This document shows positions 25,981-33,998 of a stretch of DNA of 64,000 nt, in pieces. The stretch comes from Winogradskyella jejuensis (GTDB lineage Bacteria; Bacteroidota; Bacteroidia; Flavobacteriales; Flavobacteriaceae). The DNA lies in the NCBI RefSeq assembly GCF_900129745.1, contig NZ_FQWS01000002.1, positions 930,001 through 994,000 on the forward strand, given 5' to 3'. The stretch's first letter is position 1. Each line of letters starts with the position of its first letter. The translations under genes were made by a program, and so were the position numbers. Under the pieces are notes generated by a model. It was not told the DNA's origin and searched no databases. It saw only the letters and a program-made list of their open reading frames with translations.

Positions 25981-27276
25981 ATGAATCTAAAATCTTTACT
26001 CCCACTTTTTGTATTTGCATTATTATTATCTAGCTGTAAATCTGAACCAAAAACCGAAGAAGAGCTTATTGCCTTCGCAAAAGACATACACGAACGTGTC
26101 ATTACACTAGACACGCATTGTGATATTAATGTTGCCAATTTTACGGATTCAATTAACTATACGCAGCGCCTAAATAACCAGGTTAACTTACCAAAAATGA
26201 TTGAAGGCGGATTGGATGTACCTTGGTTTATTGTATACACAGGACAAGATAGTTTGTCACGTGAAGGCTTTGAAAACGCCTACGCTAATGCCATGTCTAA
26301 GTTCAATGCCATACATCGACTAGTAAATGACTATGCACCAGACAAAATTGAATTGGCTAGAACCTCAGATGATGTTAGACGTATTGTTAAATCAGGTAAA
26401 AAAGTAGCCATGATTGGTATAGAAAATGGTTATCCTGTAGGTTTGAATATAGATAATGTTCAAAAGTTTTACGATTTAGGCGCACGCTACATGTCTTTAT
26501 CTCACAACGGACACAGTCAGTTATGCGACAGTAACACTGGTGAAGCTGATGGAAAGTGGCTTCATAATGGCGTTAGTGATTTTGGAAAAGAAGTAATTAA
26601 AGAAATGAATAAAGTGGGAATGATGATAGATATCTCGCACCCTTCGAAAGAAGCGATTCGTCAGATGATTGAGTTGTCTAAAGCACCAGTAATTGCATCA
26701 CATTCTTCAGCCAGAGCGCTTTGCGACCATAGTAGAAATTTAGATGACGAGCAATTACAATGGGTAAAAGATAATGGTGGCGTTGTACAAACTGTAGCGT
26801 TTAGAAGTTACGTAAGTAAAGAAAAATCTGAAGCAAGGAATGAAAAAGCTACAGCAATACGAAAGCAAATAGCGGACTCTATGGGCGTGACTTATTATGG
26901 TCGTCGAGAATTTAGAGCTTTAGAGAAAACCCTTCAAGATTCTATTAGAGAAAGCGGTTATTTATCTAAAATTAATGATTTAGCTAAGGCTAAGATTGAT
27001 GCTATGACAGATTTTCCACCAGAAGTTAATGTTTCAGATTTTGTAGACCATATCGATTATTTGGTTAAAAAAATAGGATTAGACCATGTAGGTATTAGTA
27101 GCGATTTCGATGGCGGCGGCGGAGTTGAAGGTTGGAATGATGCTTCAGAAACCTTTAATGTAACTTTAGAATTGGTACGTCGTGGTTATTCTGAAAAAGA
27201 GATTGAACAACTGTGGTCGGGGAATTTGTTGAGGGTTTTAGATGAAGTACAGGCTGTTGCTGAGAGTTTGAAATAG
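25981..27276 (+). CDS. Membrane dipeptidase (peptidase M19) lipoprotein
   Basis: A 431-residue protein with a lipoprotein signal (MNLKSLLPLFVFALLLSSCK). The M19 renal-dipeptidase zinc ligands are present: DTHCD (H46, D48), E148 in GIENG, H220 in 'DISHP' and H241 in 'ASHSS', followed by 'SDFDGGGG' near the C-terminus. The family hydrolyses dipeptides at two zinc ions. A periplasmic or surface-exposed role in peptide scavenging or wall-peptide turnover is inferred. The region between H241 and the C-terminus carries a charged insert ('SEARNEKATAIRKQIADSMG'). The last 46 nt of the gene recur at 28297-28342 and partly at 27528-27553. It sits 44 bp after a terminator. Confidence 0.93.
   Translation: MNLKSLLPLFVFALLLSSCKSEPKTEEELIAFAKDIHERVITLDTHCDINVANFTDSINYTQRLNNQVNLPKMIEGGLDVPWFIVYTGQDSLSREGFENAYANAMSKFNAIHRLVNDYAPDKIELARTSDDVRRIVKSGKKVAMIGIENGYPVGLNIDNVQKFYDLGARYMSLSHNGHSQLCDSNTGEADGKWLHNGVSDFGKEVIKEMNKVGMMIDISHPSKEAIRQMIELSKAPVIASHSSARALCDHSRNLDDEQLQWVKDNGGVVQTVAFRSYVSKEKSEARNEKATAIRKQIADSMGVTYYGRREFRALEKTLQDSIRESGYLSKINDLAKAKIDAMTDFPPEVNVSDFVDHIDYLVKKIGLDHVGISSDFDGGGGVEGWNDASETFNVTLELVRRGYSEKEIEQLWSGNLLRVLDEVQAVAESLK
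27230..27275 (+). repeat. Dipeptidase tail repeat, copy 1 (inside the gene)
   Basis: This 46-nt 3' end of the M19 dipeptidase gene encodes VLDEVQAVAESLK. It matches 28297-28342 at 41 of 46 positions, and its last 26 nt match 27528-27553 at 24 of 26. Confidence 0.7.
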
Positions 27277-27279
27277 GTT

Positions 27280-27507
27280 TTGGCAATTCTAATAGCATTT
27301 TCATTACTGTACCTCGGTAGAGCATATTTTTCTTGGTTTGGAGGCCAATGGCTAGTTGATAGAATTAAGGCCTATCTAAATAAAAGGAATTTAACTCGAG
27401 CAAATAAGCTGAAAAATGTATTTGTTATAGCTAAATTTATGTTTAAAAGCTATGCGATTTACAACTTGCTGTTAATAGTTTATTTATGGTTATATCAATT
27501 GTTTTAA
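27280..27507 (+). CDS. Possible small membrane protein (TTG start)
   Basis: A 75-residue frame beginning at TTG 27280, 3 bp after the dipeptidase stop, with two hydrophobic segments ('AILIAFSLLYLGRAYFSWFG' and 'SYAIYNLLLIVYLWLYQLF'). A basic loop separates them. There is no ATG start near the 5' end. It lies between two copies of the dipeptidase 3' tail, so it may be a decayed or rearranged gene fragment. I recognise no family. Confidence 0.3.
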   Translation: MAILIAFSLLYLGRAYFSWFGGQWLVDRIKAYLNKRNLTRANKLKNVFVIAKFMFKSYAIYNLLLIVYLWLYQLF

Positions 27508-27524
27508 TCAGCATTTTTAATTGC

Positions 27525-27554
27525 ATGCAGGCTGTAGCTGAGAGTTTGAATTAA
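27525..27554 (+). repeat. Dipeptidase tail repeat, copy 2 (partial, outside any gene)
   Basis: A short in-frame copy of the dipeptidase C-terminus (MQAVAESLN, then stop) followed by 'TTTTTGTCATTCTCAA'. It is not part of a larger gene, so it looks like a duplication remnant. Confidence 0.6.
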
Positions 27555-27560
27555 ATTTTT

Positions 27561-27624
27561 GTCATTCTCAACTGTAGCTTCCAAAGTCAAAGAAGAGTGA
27601 AGTCAAAGTTACTTCATTATCTCA
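27561..27624. repeat. Degenerate intergenic repeat (GTCATTCT type)
   Basis: GTCATTCTCAACTG at 27561 and a CTTCATTATCTCATAAA segment ending near 27627 resemble the better preserved palindromic element at 28350-28380. They appear to be eroded copies of one dispersed intergenic repeat. Confidence 0.35.
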
Positions 27625-27638
27625 TAAACCTACAATAA

Positions 27639-27662
27639 AAAAGCCAGCGAATGCTGGCTTTT
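27639..27662. terminator. Bidirectional hairpin terminator downstream of hsp20
   Basis: A 10-bp perfect stem, AAAAGCCAGC (27639-27648) and GCTGGCTTTT (27653-27662), with loop GAAT and A/T runs on both sides. It is placed just after the minus-strand hsp20 stop and serves transcripts from both directions. Confidence 0.85.
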
Positions 27663-27685
27663 CTAATTCAAATTTGCTAATAAAA

Positions 27686-28165
27686 TTAAGAAATCTTAAT
27701 CTGTTTAATTGGCTTCTTTTTAGCTTCATCACGCTTAGGCAATAAAACTTTTAAAATACCATCTTCGTATTTGGCATTAATCTTATCTACTTCCACAGTT
27801 TCTGGTAAAGAAAATGTTCGCTTAAATAAGGAGTACCCAAATTCTCTACGTGTATAATTTTCGTTAGAATCTTCACTAGACTTATTAATTTCTGCAGAAA
27901 TCGATAACATCTGGTTATCTAAATTAATATCAAAGTCTGATTTTTTTAAACCAGGCACTGCCATTTCAACGATATATTCTTCATCATTGTCCAATACGTT
28001 AACTGCTGGCAATGTGATGCCTGTATTAAAATTAGACACCAAATCATTGTTAAACGTTCTATTAAATATATCATCCATCCAAGATGATAGACTCGGTAGT
28101 GTTCTTAAACCTAAATTAGAATTTGCATCACTACCATTTTTAAATGTTGGAATTAAATTACTCAT
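27686..28165 (-). CDS. hsp20: Hsp20/alpha-crystallin small heat-shock protein
   Basis: A 159-residue protein with an aromatic/Leu-rich N-terminal arm ('LPSLSSWMDDIFNRTF'). The alpha-crystallin domain (about 50-145) opens 'LPAVNVLDNDEEYIVEMAVP' and contains 'GLKKSDFDINLDNQMLSISA' and the 'YEDGILKVLLPKR' (A-x-x-x-G-I-L) signature. A basic tail ends IKQIKIS, including an I-x-I motif. It is an ATP-independent holdase in the cytoplasm. It is a single gene with a terminator at 27639-27662. I saw no CIRCE element or exact -7 box upstream, so heat control cannot be judged. Confidence 0.95.
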   Translation of the reverse strand: MSNLIPTFKNGSDANSNLGLRTLPSLSSWMDDIFNRTFNNDLVSNFNTGITLPAVNVLDNDEEYIVEMAVPGLKKSDFDINLDNQMLSISAEINKSSEDSNENYTRREFGYSLFKRTFSLPETVEVDKINAKYEDGILKVLLPKRDEAKKKPIKQIKIS

Positions 28166-28296
28166 AATAAAATAGATTTATAATTAAACAATTAATTTGT
28201 CATTACTTAAGCAAAAAAAATACCATCTACTTAAATATGAAATAATTGCAGGTATTCTGACAATTTTTCAGATTATAATATTGTTCCGTGATCTGG

Positions 28297-28342
28297 TGAG
28301 AGTTTTAGATGAAGTGCAGGCTGTGGCTATGAGTTTGAAATA
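28297..28342 (+). repeat. Dipeptidase tail repeat, copy 3
   Basis: This copy is 41/46 identical to the 3' end of the M19 dipeptidase gene and still reads VLDEVQAVAMSLK then stop. It lies in the gap upstream of hsp20 with no upstream gene body, and the palindromic element at 28350-28380 follows directly. Confidence 0.65.
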
Positions 28343-28349
28343 ATCCTTT

Positions 28350-28380
28350 GTCATGCTGAACTTGTTTCAGCATCTCATAA
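28350..28380. repeat. Palindromic dispersed intergenic element
   Basis: ATGCTGAA (28353-28360), CTTGT loop and TTCAGCAT (28366-28373) form a perfect 8-bp inverted repeat within GTCATGCTGAACTTG...CATCTCATAA. Sequences of this type are scattered between genes in many Flavobacteriaceae. A degenerate relative is at 27561-27624. Confidence 0.5.
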
Positions 28381-28391
28381 ATTACCATAGC

Positions 28392-28535
28392 TTAACCATT
28401 CAATAATGTATCTAAATTTGAGTAAGTCCTTGAATTAAATGCAATAAAAATAATGGCAATCACTATAATTGCTATTATACTCCATTTAAGTATCCAGAAG
28501 AAAATATCAATTAACTTTTTATTAAATGATTTCAT
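28392..28535 (-). CDS. Small single-pass membrane protein (47 residues)
   Basis: ATG 28533-28535 to TAA 28392-28394 encodes 47 residues: a basic amphipathic start (MKSFNKKLIDIFFWILKW), a strong membrane helix (SIIAIIVIAIIFIAF) and a polar tail (NSRTYSNLDTLLNG). It begins 19 bp after the stop of the E1 dehydrogenase gene on the same strand, so it can be on the same mRNA. It has the look of a real membrane microprotein with positive residues on the inner side. I do not recognise a family. Confidence 0.5.
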   Translation of the reverse strand: MKSFNKKLIDIFFWILKWSIIAIIVIAIIFIAFNSRTYSNLDTLLNG

Positions 28536-28554
28536 GGTTTTGTAAATCAAATAT

Positions 28555-30555
28555 TTAGTATGATAGCAATTGTTTCAAAGCCTCTTCAAATCTCCCTTTT
28601 GCCAAATATTGCTGTTCTAATTGGCTGTCAAAAGGGATAGGTGTTTCTAAACTCGCTACACGTTTTACAGGCGCATCGAGATATTCAAAGCATTCTTCCA
28701 TCAACATTGCCGATAAATCACTAGCAATACCACCAAATAGAGAGTCTTCTTGCAAAATAATGGCTTTATTAGTTTTCTTAACGGAAGATATTATAGCATC
28801 CTTGTCTAAAGGTTGTAATGAGCGTAAATCGATTAAATCTGCTGAGATTTCAGGATTGTTTTCTAAAGTCTCTAAAGCCCAATGTACGCCTGCGCCGTAA
28901 GATATAATCGTAATGTCATTTCCTTCTTTTAAAAGCGACGCTTTACCTAATGGCAACGTGTAATAATCCGCCGGTACATCTTCACGAATACTTCTGTATA
29001 AAGCCTTGTGTTCAAAAAATAATACAGGATTTGGGTCATTGATAGCTGTAGCTAATAAGCCTTTAGCATCCGCAGGAAAAGCAGGATACACTACTTTTAG
29101 GCCTGGTGTTTTAGTAAACCAAGCTTCATTAGTTTGCGAGTGAAATGGCCCAGCAGCAACACCAGCACCACAAGGCATACGCACCACCACATCTGCTTGC
29201 TGACTCCAACGGTAATACGATTTTGCCAAATAGTTTACAATAGGATTAAATCCTGAAGTCACAAAGTCTGAGAATTGCATTTCTACCACAGCTTTCATAC
29301 CAGCTATAGATAATCCCATGCCAGCTTCAACTATAGCAGATTCACAAATAGGTGTATTACGGACGCGCTCTTTTCCAAACTGCTCAACAAAGCCTTCTGT
29401 GATTTTAAAAACACCGCCGTATTCAGCGATGTCTTGTCCCATTATTACAAGGTCATCATGACGCTCCATGGACTGTTTCAAACCTTCGGAAATGGCATCG
29501 ATTAATCGTAATTCTTGCGCTTCTGAATTAGGTCTAACTTCCTGATATACAAATGCTTTATAAACATCATCTAATTCAGTACTTAAATTTGGAGTTATTG
29601 CGTCTTCAGCATAAGCTTTTTCTAAAGCTTCATTGATTTCGTGAACAATTTCTTCTTTTAATTCTACCTCTTTTTCTTGGGATAATATTTGGTGTTCTAT
29701 GAGATATTCTTGGTAATTCTCAATAGGGTCTTTTGCTGCCCACACATCCATTAAGTCCTGTGGTACATATTTGGTGCCACTTGCCTCTTCATGGCCTCGC
29801 ATTCTGAAGGTTTTAAACTCAAGAAGCACTGGCCTTGGATTTTGGCGTATATCAGCAGCTAATTCTGAAACCTTTGTGTACACTTCCAAAATGTTATTCC
29901 CATCAATAATATGAGACTCCATTCCGTAACCTTTTCCTCTATCCGCTAAGTTTTCGCAATTATACTGCTCTTTTGTGGGTGTAGATAGACCGTAACCGTT
30001 ATTCTCAATACAAAATAACACTGGTAATTGCCATACGGAAGCCACATTTAAAGCTTCATGAAAGTCTCCTTCACTTGTTCCACCTTCACCTGTAAATACA
30101 GCTGTAACTTTGTTATTCTTCTTTAGTAGATTGGCCAACGCAATACCATCTGCAACACCAAGTTGTGGACCCAAATGCGAAATCATCCCTACAATATTGT
30201 AGTCTTGCGTCCCAAAATGAAAAGAGCGGTCACGTCCTTTTGTAAAACCACTTACCTTACCTTGCCATTGACAAAATAAGCGAAACAAAGGAATCTCGCG
30301 AGTTGTAAAAACACCTAAATTACGATGCATTGGTAAGATATATTCTTCCTTATTCAATGACATGGTAACACCTACAGAAATCGCTTCTTGACCAATACCA
30401 GAAAACCATTTAGATATCTTTCCTTGACGTAATAGAATAAGCATCTTCTCCTCTATTAATCGAGGTTTTAGCATATTTTTATATAACTCTAAAAGGGTAT
30501 CGTCACTTAAATTCTTTCTTTCGAAGTCCATAGACTTCAACGTTGAGTTAGGCAT
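28555..30555 (-). CDS. Fused alpha/beta E1 component of a branched-chain-type 2-oxo acid dehydrogenase
   Basis: A 666-residue fusion. The alpha half (about 1-340) contains the thiamine diphosphate motif GEGGTSEGDF (156-165) ending in ENN, and 'RGHEEASGTKY'. The beta half (about 345-666) has 'MGQDIAEYGGVFKITEGF', 'ESAIVEAGMGLSIAG' and 'IDLRSLQPLDKDAI'. In family terms it decarboxylates branched-chain (or similar) 2-oxo acids and passes the acyl group to a lipoyl E2, in the cytoplasm. The E2 and E3 genes are not in this window. The fused form is typical of Bacteroidota, where it supplies starters for iso-branched fatty acids. The start may be Met1 or Met9 (MDFERKN); the promoter box at 30581-30588 fits both. 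Confidence 0.93.
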   Translation of the reverse strand: MPNSTLKSMDFERKNLSDDTLLELYKNMLKPRLIEEKMLILLRQGKISKWFSGIGQEAISVGVTMSLNKEEYILPMHRNLGVFTTREIPLFRLFCQWQGKVSGFTKGRDRSFHFGTQDYNIVGMISHLGPQLGVADGIALANLLKKNNKVTAVFTGEGGTSEGDFHEALNVASVWQLPVLFCIENNGYGLSTPTKEQYNCENLADRGKGYGMESHIIDGNNILEVYTKVSELAADIRQNPRPVLLEFKTFRMRGHEEASGTKYVPQDLMDVWAAKDPIENYQEYLIEHQILSQEKEVELKEEIVHEINEALEKAYAEDAITPNLSTELDDVYKAFVYQEVRPNSEAQELRLIDAISEGLKQSMERHDDLVIMGQDIAEYGGVFKITEGFVEQFGKERVRNTPICESAIVEAGMGLSIAGMKAVVEMQFSDFVTSGFNPIVNYLAKSYYRWSQQADVVVRMPCGAGVAAGPFHSQTNEAWFTKTPGLKVVYPAFPADAKGLLATAINDPNPVLFFEHKALYRSIREDVPADYYTLPLGKASLLKEGNDITIISYGAGVHWALETLENNPEISADLIDLRSLQPLDKDAIISSVKKTNKAIILQEDSLFGGIASDLSAMLMEECFEYLDAPVKRVASLETPIPFDSQLEQQYLAKGRFEEALKQLLSY

Positions 30556-30580
30556 CTACAAGTGCTTTTGGTTTGTATTT

Positions 30581-30588
30581 CAAATGTA
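30581..30588 (-). promoter_or_regulatory. -7 promoter box of the E1 dehydrogenase gene
   Basis: The minus-strand TACATTTG (complement of 30581-30588) matches TAnnTTTG, 25 nt upstream of ATG 30555. It lies in the intergenic region shared with the divergent oxygenase gene. Confidence 0.55.
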
Positions 30589-30666
30589 ACTAAAATCAGA
30601 ATAAATCATTAGCAATCGTCGAGCAATTTTATCAATAGAAATCTCCCAATTTTAAAGGCTTTTCAT

Positions 30667-30674
30667 TAGATTTG
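30667..30674 (+). promoter_or_regulatory. -7 promoter box of the six-gene operon 30701-34853
   Basis: TAGATTTG matches TAnnTTTG and ends 26 nt before ATG 30701. No second box is seen before the genes downstream, which supports one transcript. Confidence 0.6.
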
Positions 30675-30700
30675 TATTTACATCACATAAATTTTATATC

Positions 30701-31648
30701 ATGGAGAGAATACCTAGCGTAGACCTGAAAGATTTTTTATCAGGTGACCCTAATAGAAAGCAAAAGTTTATTAATGAAATAGGAAAAGCCTATGAAGACA
30801 TTGGTTTTGTGGCTCTGAAAGGACATTTTCTAGATGACGAATTGGTAGATAATCTTTATAAGGAAGTCAAAAACTTTTTTGATTTACCGGTTGAAAAAAA
30901 ACGTGAATATGAGATTGAAGGCATTGGTGGACAACGTGGTTATATTTCTTTTGGTAAAGAAAGTGCTAAAGGTAAAAAAGAAGGCGATTTAAAAGAATTT
31001 TGGCACTTTGGTCAATATGTTGAAGATGATGAAGAGCGTCGCAAAGAATATCCAGAAAATGTTGAAGTAAAGGAATTACCTAAGTTCAATGAAATAGGTA
31101 AAAAAGCATACCAAAAATTAGAAGAGACTGCAAAACACGTATTACGTGCATTAGCTTTGCATGTTGGTTTGGAAGAAACTTACTTTGATAATTACATCCA
31201 TAACGGAAATTCAATTTTAAGACCTATACATTATCCTCCTATTTTAGAAGAGCCTAAAAATGCGGTAAGAGCCGCTGCTCATGGCGATATTAACCTCATT
31301 ACATTGTTAATGGGAGCGCAAGGACGAGGTCTACAAGTACAAAATCATAAAGGCGATTGGATAGATGCTATTGCAGAACCAGACGAATTAATGATTAATG
31401 TTGGCGATATGTTATCTAGACATACCAACAACAAGCTAAAATCTACGATTCACCGTGTTGTAAATCCACCACGTGAATTATGGGGCACTTCGCGCTACTC
31501 TATTCCTTTCTTTATGCATCCTATTAGTGAGATGAAACTAGACGTTTTAGAAAGTTGTATAGATGAAAATAATCCAAAACAGTTCGAAGACATCACTGCT
31601 GGTGAGTTCTTAAATGAGAGATTGATTGAGTTAGGTCTCAAAAAATAA
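30701..31648 (+). CDS. Isopenicillin N synthase-like Fe(II)/2-oxoglutarate-type oxygenase
   Basis: A 315-residue double-stranded beta-helix protein. Iron ligands H194 and D196 (AAHGDINLITLL) and H251 (STIHRVV) form the HxD...H triad. R265-x-S267 (SRYSIPFF) matches the co-substrate anchor of the family. The N-terminal 'IPSVDLKDF' with 'IGFVALKGH' is the usual DIOX_N region. Members oxidise very diverse small molecules, so the substrate is not predictable. It is the first gene of a tightly packed operon with a translation factor and nucleoside phosphorylase, which hints at core metabolism rather than antibiotic synthesis. Confidence 0.9.
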   Translation: MERIPSVDLKDFLSGDPNRKQKFINEIGKAYEDIGFVALKGHFLDDELVDNLYKEVKNFFDLPVEKKREYEIEGIGGQRGYISFGKESAKGKKEGDLKEFWHFGQYVEDDEERRKEYPENVEVKELPKFNEIGKKAYQKLEETAKHVLRALALHVGLEETYFDNYIHNGNSILRPIHYPPILEEPKNAVRAAAHGDINLITLLMGAQGRGLQVQNHKGDWIDAIAEPDELMINVGDMLSRHTNNKLKSTIHRVVNPPRELWGTSRYSIPFFMHPISEMKLDVLESCIDENNPKQFEDITAGEFLNERLIELGLKK

Positions 31649-31656
31649 AACTACAA

Positions 31657-31986
31657 ATGGATTTACAAGACCAGCTCAAAAATCTTTTTCCTGACCATAC
31701 CCCTGAAGTATCTGAAGAAAGCACTGAAGAAAACAGTGATATTTGGCTACAAGACGACCCTATTATTTGTAAATATGAAAAACGTAAAGGCAAACCGATT
31801 ACAATTTTAGAAGGATATACAGGAGCTACGGAAGATTTCAAAAAATTAGCAAAAGATTTAAAACAAAAACTCAGTGTTGGCGGAAGCTTTAAAGATGATA
31901 AAATCATTATCCAAGGCGATTATAGAGATAAAATTATGACCATACTCAAATCAAAAGGTTTTAACGTAAAACGTGTTGGAGGGTAA
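31657..31986 (+). CDS. SUI1/YciH family translation initiation factor-like protein
   Basis: A 109-residue protein. An acidic N-terminus is followed by an eIF1/SUI1 domain (about 37-109): 'CKYEKRKGKPITILEGYTGA', 'LAKDLKQKLSVGGSFKDDKI' and 'IIQGDYRDKIMTILKSKGF'. In bacteria YciH-type proteins bind the 30S subunit and influence start-site selection; the cellular role in Bacteroidota is uncertain. It starts 8 bp after the oxygenase gene and ends 2 bp before the DUF1835 gene, so it is operonic. Confidence 0.92.
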   Translation: MDLQDQLKNLFPDHTPEVSEESTEENSDIWLQDDPIICKYEKRKGKPITILEGYTGATEDFKKLAKDLKQKLSVGGSFKDDKIIIQGDYRDKIMTILKSKGFNVKRVGG

Positions 31987-31988
31987 TT

Positions 31989-32930
31989 ATGTCTAATAAA
32001 AATTTACACATTACTAATGGCGATAGCCTCACAAACTATCTAAGAGAACTCGATTTTGAAGATGACATCCTCACTTGGCGAGAAATGTTATGTGAAGGAC
32101 CAACGGTGCCGCTAATAGATTCTGACGAGTTTTACAATACGCGCAAAAATTTCTTAAGTGAATTTTATGATGTTGAGATATCAAAATATAACTTAAAAGA
32201 AAGCATCAGTTTATTAGATAACATAGATGATTATGATGAAGTAAATTTATGGTTTGAATACGATTTGTTTTGCCATATCAATCTTTTAGCCGTTATAAGC
32301 CTCTTGCATCAAAAAGAGATTAATAAACCATTATATCTTATCTGCAGTGGCCGTGTTGAGGGCGAAAAAGAACTTAAAGGTTTGGCGGAATTAAGCCCTA
32401 ATCAACTCAAAAATCATTATAAAAATAAAATAAAACTCACGGCTTCTGATATAGACTTGGCAGTAGCTTTATGGCGTACGTACTGCGGAAAAGACCATAA
32501 TATCTTTAAACCTTACATTGTAGAAAATTCAAGTTTTAAATATTTAACCAACTGTTTAAAAGCACATCTTGAGCGCTTTCCTAATCAAAAAAATGGACTC
32601 TGTACCATTGAAGAAAACATACTTAAACTGATAAAGAATAAAGATATTAAGTCTGAACATCATTTGTTAGGTAACTGTCTAAATCATCAAGGTTTCTATG
32701 GGTTTGGTGAAATACAATACCGAAGAATGCTTGATAAACTATCTGACTTTTATGATGTTACAGATAATGGTGTTAAACTAAATAGAAAAGGACACGAAGC
32801 ATTAATTGGCGAGCATAATTACGCCTCTGAAATCTATAATGAGATAGATTTTGGCGGGGTTTCTAGATTAGATTATCAGTTTAGTGTTTCAGAAAACAAA
32901 CTCATTAAAACTATAACGAATGTCAATTAA
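31989..32930 (+). CDS. DUF1835 domain protein
   Basis: A 313-residue cytoplasmic protein matching DUF1835 by its opening ('LHITNGDSLTNYLRE'), 'WREMLCEGP', and the middle 'EVNLWFEYDLFCHINLLAVI'. A C-terminal domain follows with 'YGFGEIQYRRMLDKL' and 'NRKGHEALIGEHNY', resembling the DUF3658 companion. No function is established. It overlaps the nucleoside phosphorylase gene by 11 bp, implying translational coupling. Confidence 0.85.
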   Translation: MSNKNLHITNGDSLTNYLRELDFEDDILTWREMLCEGPTVPLIDSDEFYNTRKNFLSEFYDVEISKYNLKESISLLDNIDDYDEVNLWFEYDLFCHINLLAVISLLHQKEINKPLYLICSGRVEGEKELKGLAELSPNQLKNHYKNKIKLTASDIDLAVALWRTYCGKDHNIFKPYIVENSSFKYLTNCLKAHLERFPNQKNGLCTIEENILKLIKNKDIKSEHHLLGNCLNHQGFYGFGEIQYRRMLDKLSDFYDVTDNGVKLNRKGHEALIGEHNYASEIYNEIDFGGVSRLDYQFSVSENKLIKTITNVN

Positions 32931-33792
32931 AGACTCCGAACTCATATTAAACCCGGACGGAAGTGTTTACCACTTAAATCTTAAACCAGAAGATATTTCC
33001 GATACTATTATTTTTGTAGGTGATCAAGACCGCGTAGAAAAAATCACCAAGTATTTTGATAGTATAGAATTCTCAACGCAAAAAAGAGAATTCAAAACGC
33101 AAACAGGTTATTATAAAGATAGTAGAATAACAGTAATCTCTACAGGTATTGGACCAGACAATATAGATATAGTTCTTAATGAATTAGATGCTTTGGTCAA
33201 CATTGATTTAAAAACAAGAAAGCCAAAAGAAGATCTTACGAGTTTAAACATTATTCGCATAGGCACTTCTGGCTCACTACAAGCTGATATTCCAGTGGAT
33301 TCTTTTGTTATGAGTTCTCATGGTCTAGACATTAACGGCATGCTTCATTTTTATCAAATCGATGGAATTTCTAATCCAGATATTGAAGACGCATTTATTA
33401 CACATACATCTTGGGATAAAAATAAAGCACGTCCAATTATTATTAACGGCAGCACGTATTTACAAAAGTATTTTGAAAGTGATATTATCCACAAAGGAAT
33501 GACTGGTACAGCTGGTGGTTTTTATGGGCCACAAGGTCGTGTGCTTCGTTTGCCTTTACAAGACGCAAGTTTAAATTCTAAACTCGATAATTTTAATTAT
33601 CGTGACTTTAGAATTACAAATTTTGAAATGGAAACCTCAGTAATATACGGACTATCAAAACTACTTGGGCACGAAGCACTTTCGCTAAATGCTATAATAG
33701 CCAATAGAGCTAATGGTACGTTTAGTACAGACCCAAAAGCTGTTGTAGATAGTTTAATCCTTTATGCCCTAGAGCGCATCATCAATATCTAA
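32920..33792 (+). CDS. Nucleoside phosphorylase (uridine phosphorylase-like)
   Basis: A 290-residue protein of the PNP/UDP family: 'IIFVGDQDRVEKITKYFDSI' at the N-terminus, 'ISTGIGPDNIDIVLNEL', phosphate-site 'RIGTSGSLQADIPVDSFV', and the ribose-binding 'NFEMETSVIYGLSKLLGHEA'. It cleaves nucleosides with phosphate to base and ribose-1-phosphate in salvage. Base preference (uridine versus purine) cannot be fixed by eye. It overlaps the upstream gene by 11 bp; the next gene starts 4 bp later. Confidence 0.9.
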   Translation: MSIKDSELILNPDGSVYHLNLKPEDISDTIIFVGDQDRVEKITKYFDSIEFSTQKREFKTQTGYYKDSRITVISTGIGPDNIDIVLNELDALVNIDLKTRKPKEDLTSLNIIRIGTSGSLQADIPVDSFVMSSHGLDINGMLHFYQIDGISNPDIEDAFITHTSWDKNKARPIIINGSTYLQKYFESDIIHKGMTGTAGGFYGPQGRVLRLPLQDASLNSKLDNFNYRDFRITNFEMETSVIYGLSKLLGHEALSLNAIIANRANGTFSTDPKAVVDSLILYALERIINI

Positions 33793-33796
33793 GATT

Positions 33797-33997
33797 ATGC
33801 TGATTAAATTATTCAATGTTCTACTTGTATTTGCTGCTATTCTACTGGCTGCAACAATTATCAGAACTTTGATATATCTTATTATAGGGATGCCTATAGA
33901 ACGTATTTTTAATAATAATATTTATGCTGTTTGGGGTATTTCAATTTTAATAATCGTAGTTAGATTCTTCTATTTAAAATCAAGTAAAAACTCATAG
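33797..33997 (+). CDS. Small two-helix membrane protein
   Basis: A 66-residue protein with two hydrophobic helices (LLVFAAILLAATIIRTLIYL and AVWGISILIIVVRFFYL) joined by a short polar loop, and a basic tail. It is packed between the phosphorylase gene (4 bp) and the solute-binding-like gene (1 bp), so it is expressed with them. I recognise no family. Confidence 0.7.
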   Translation: MLIKLFNVLLVFAAILLAATIIRTLIYLIIGMPIERIFNNNIYAVWGISILIIVVRFFYLKSSKNS

Positions 33998-33998
33998 T

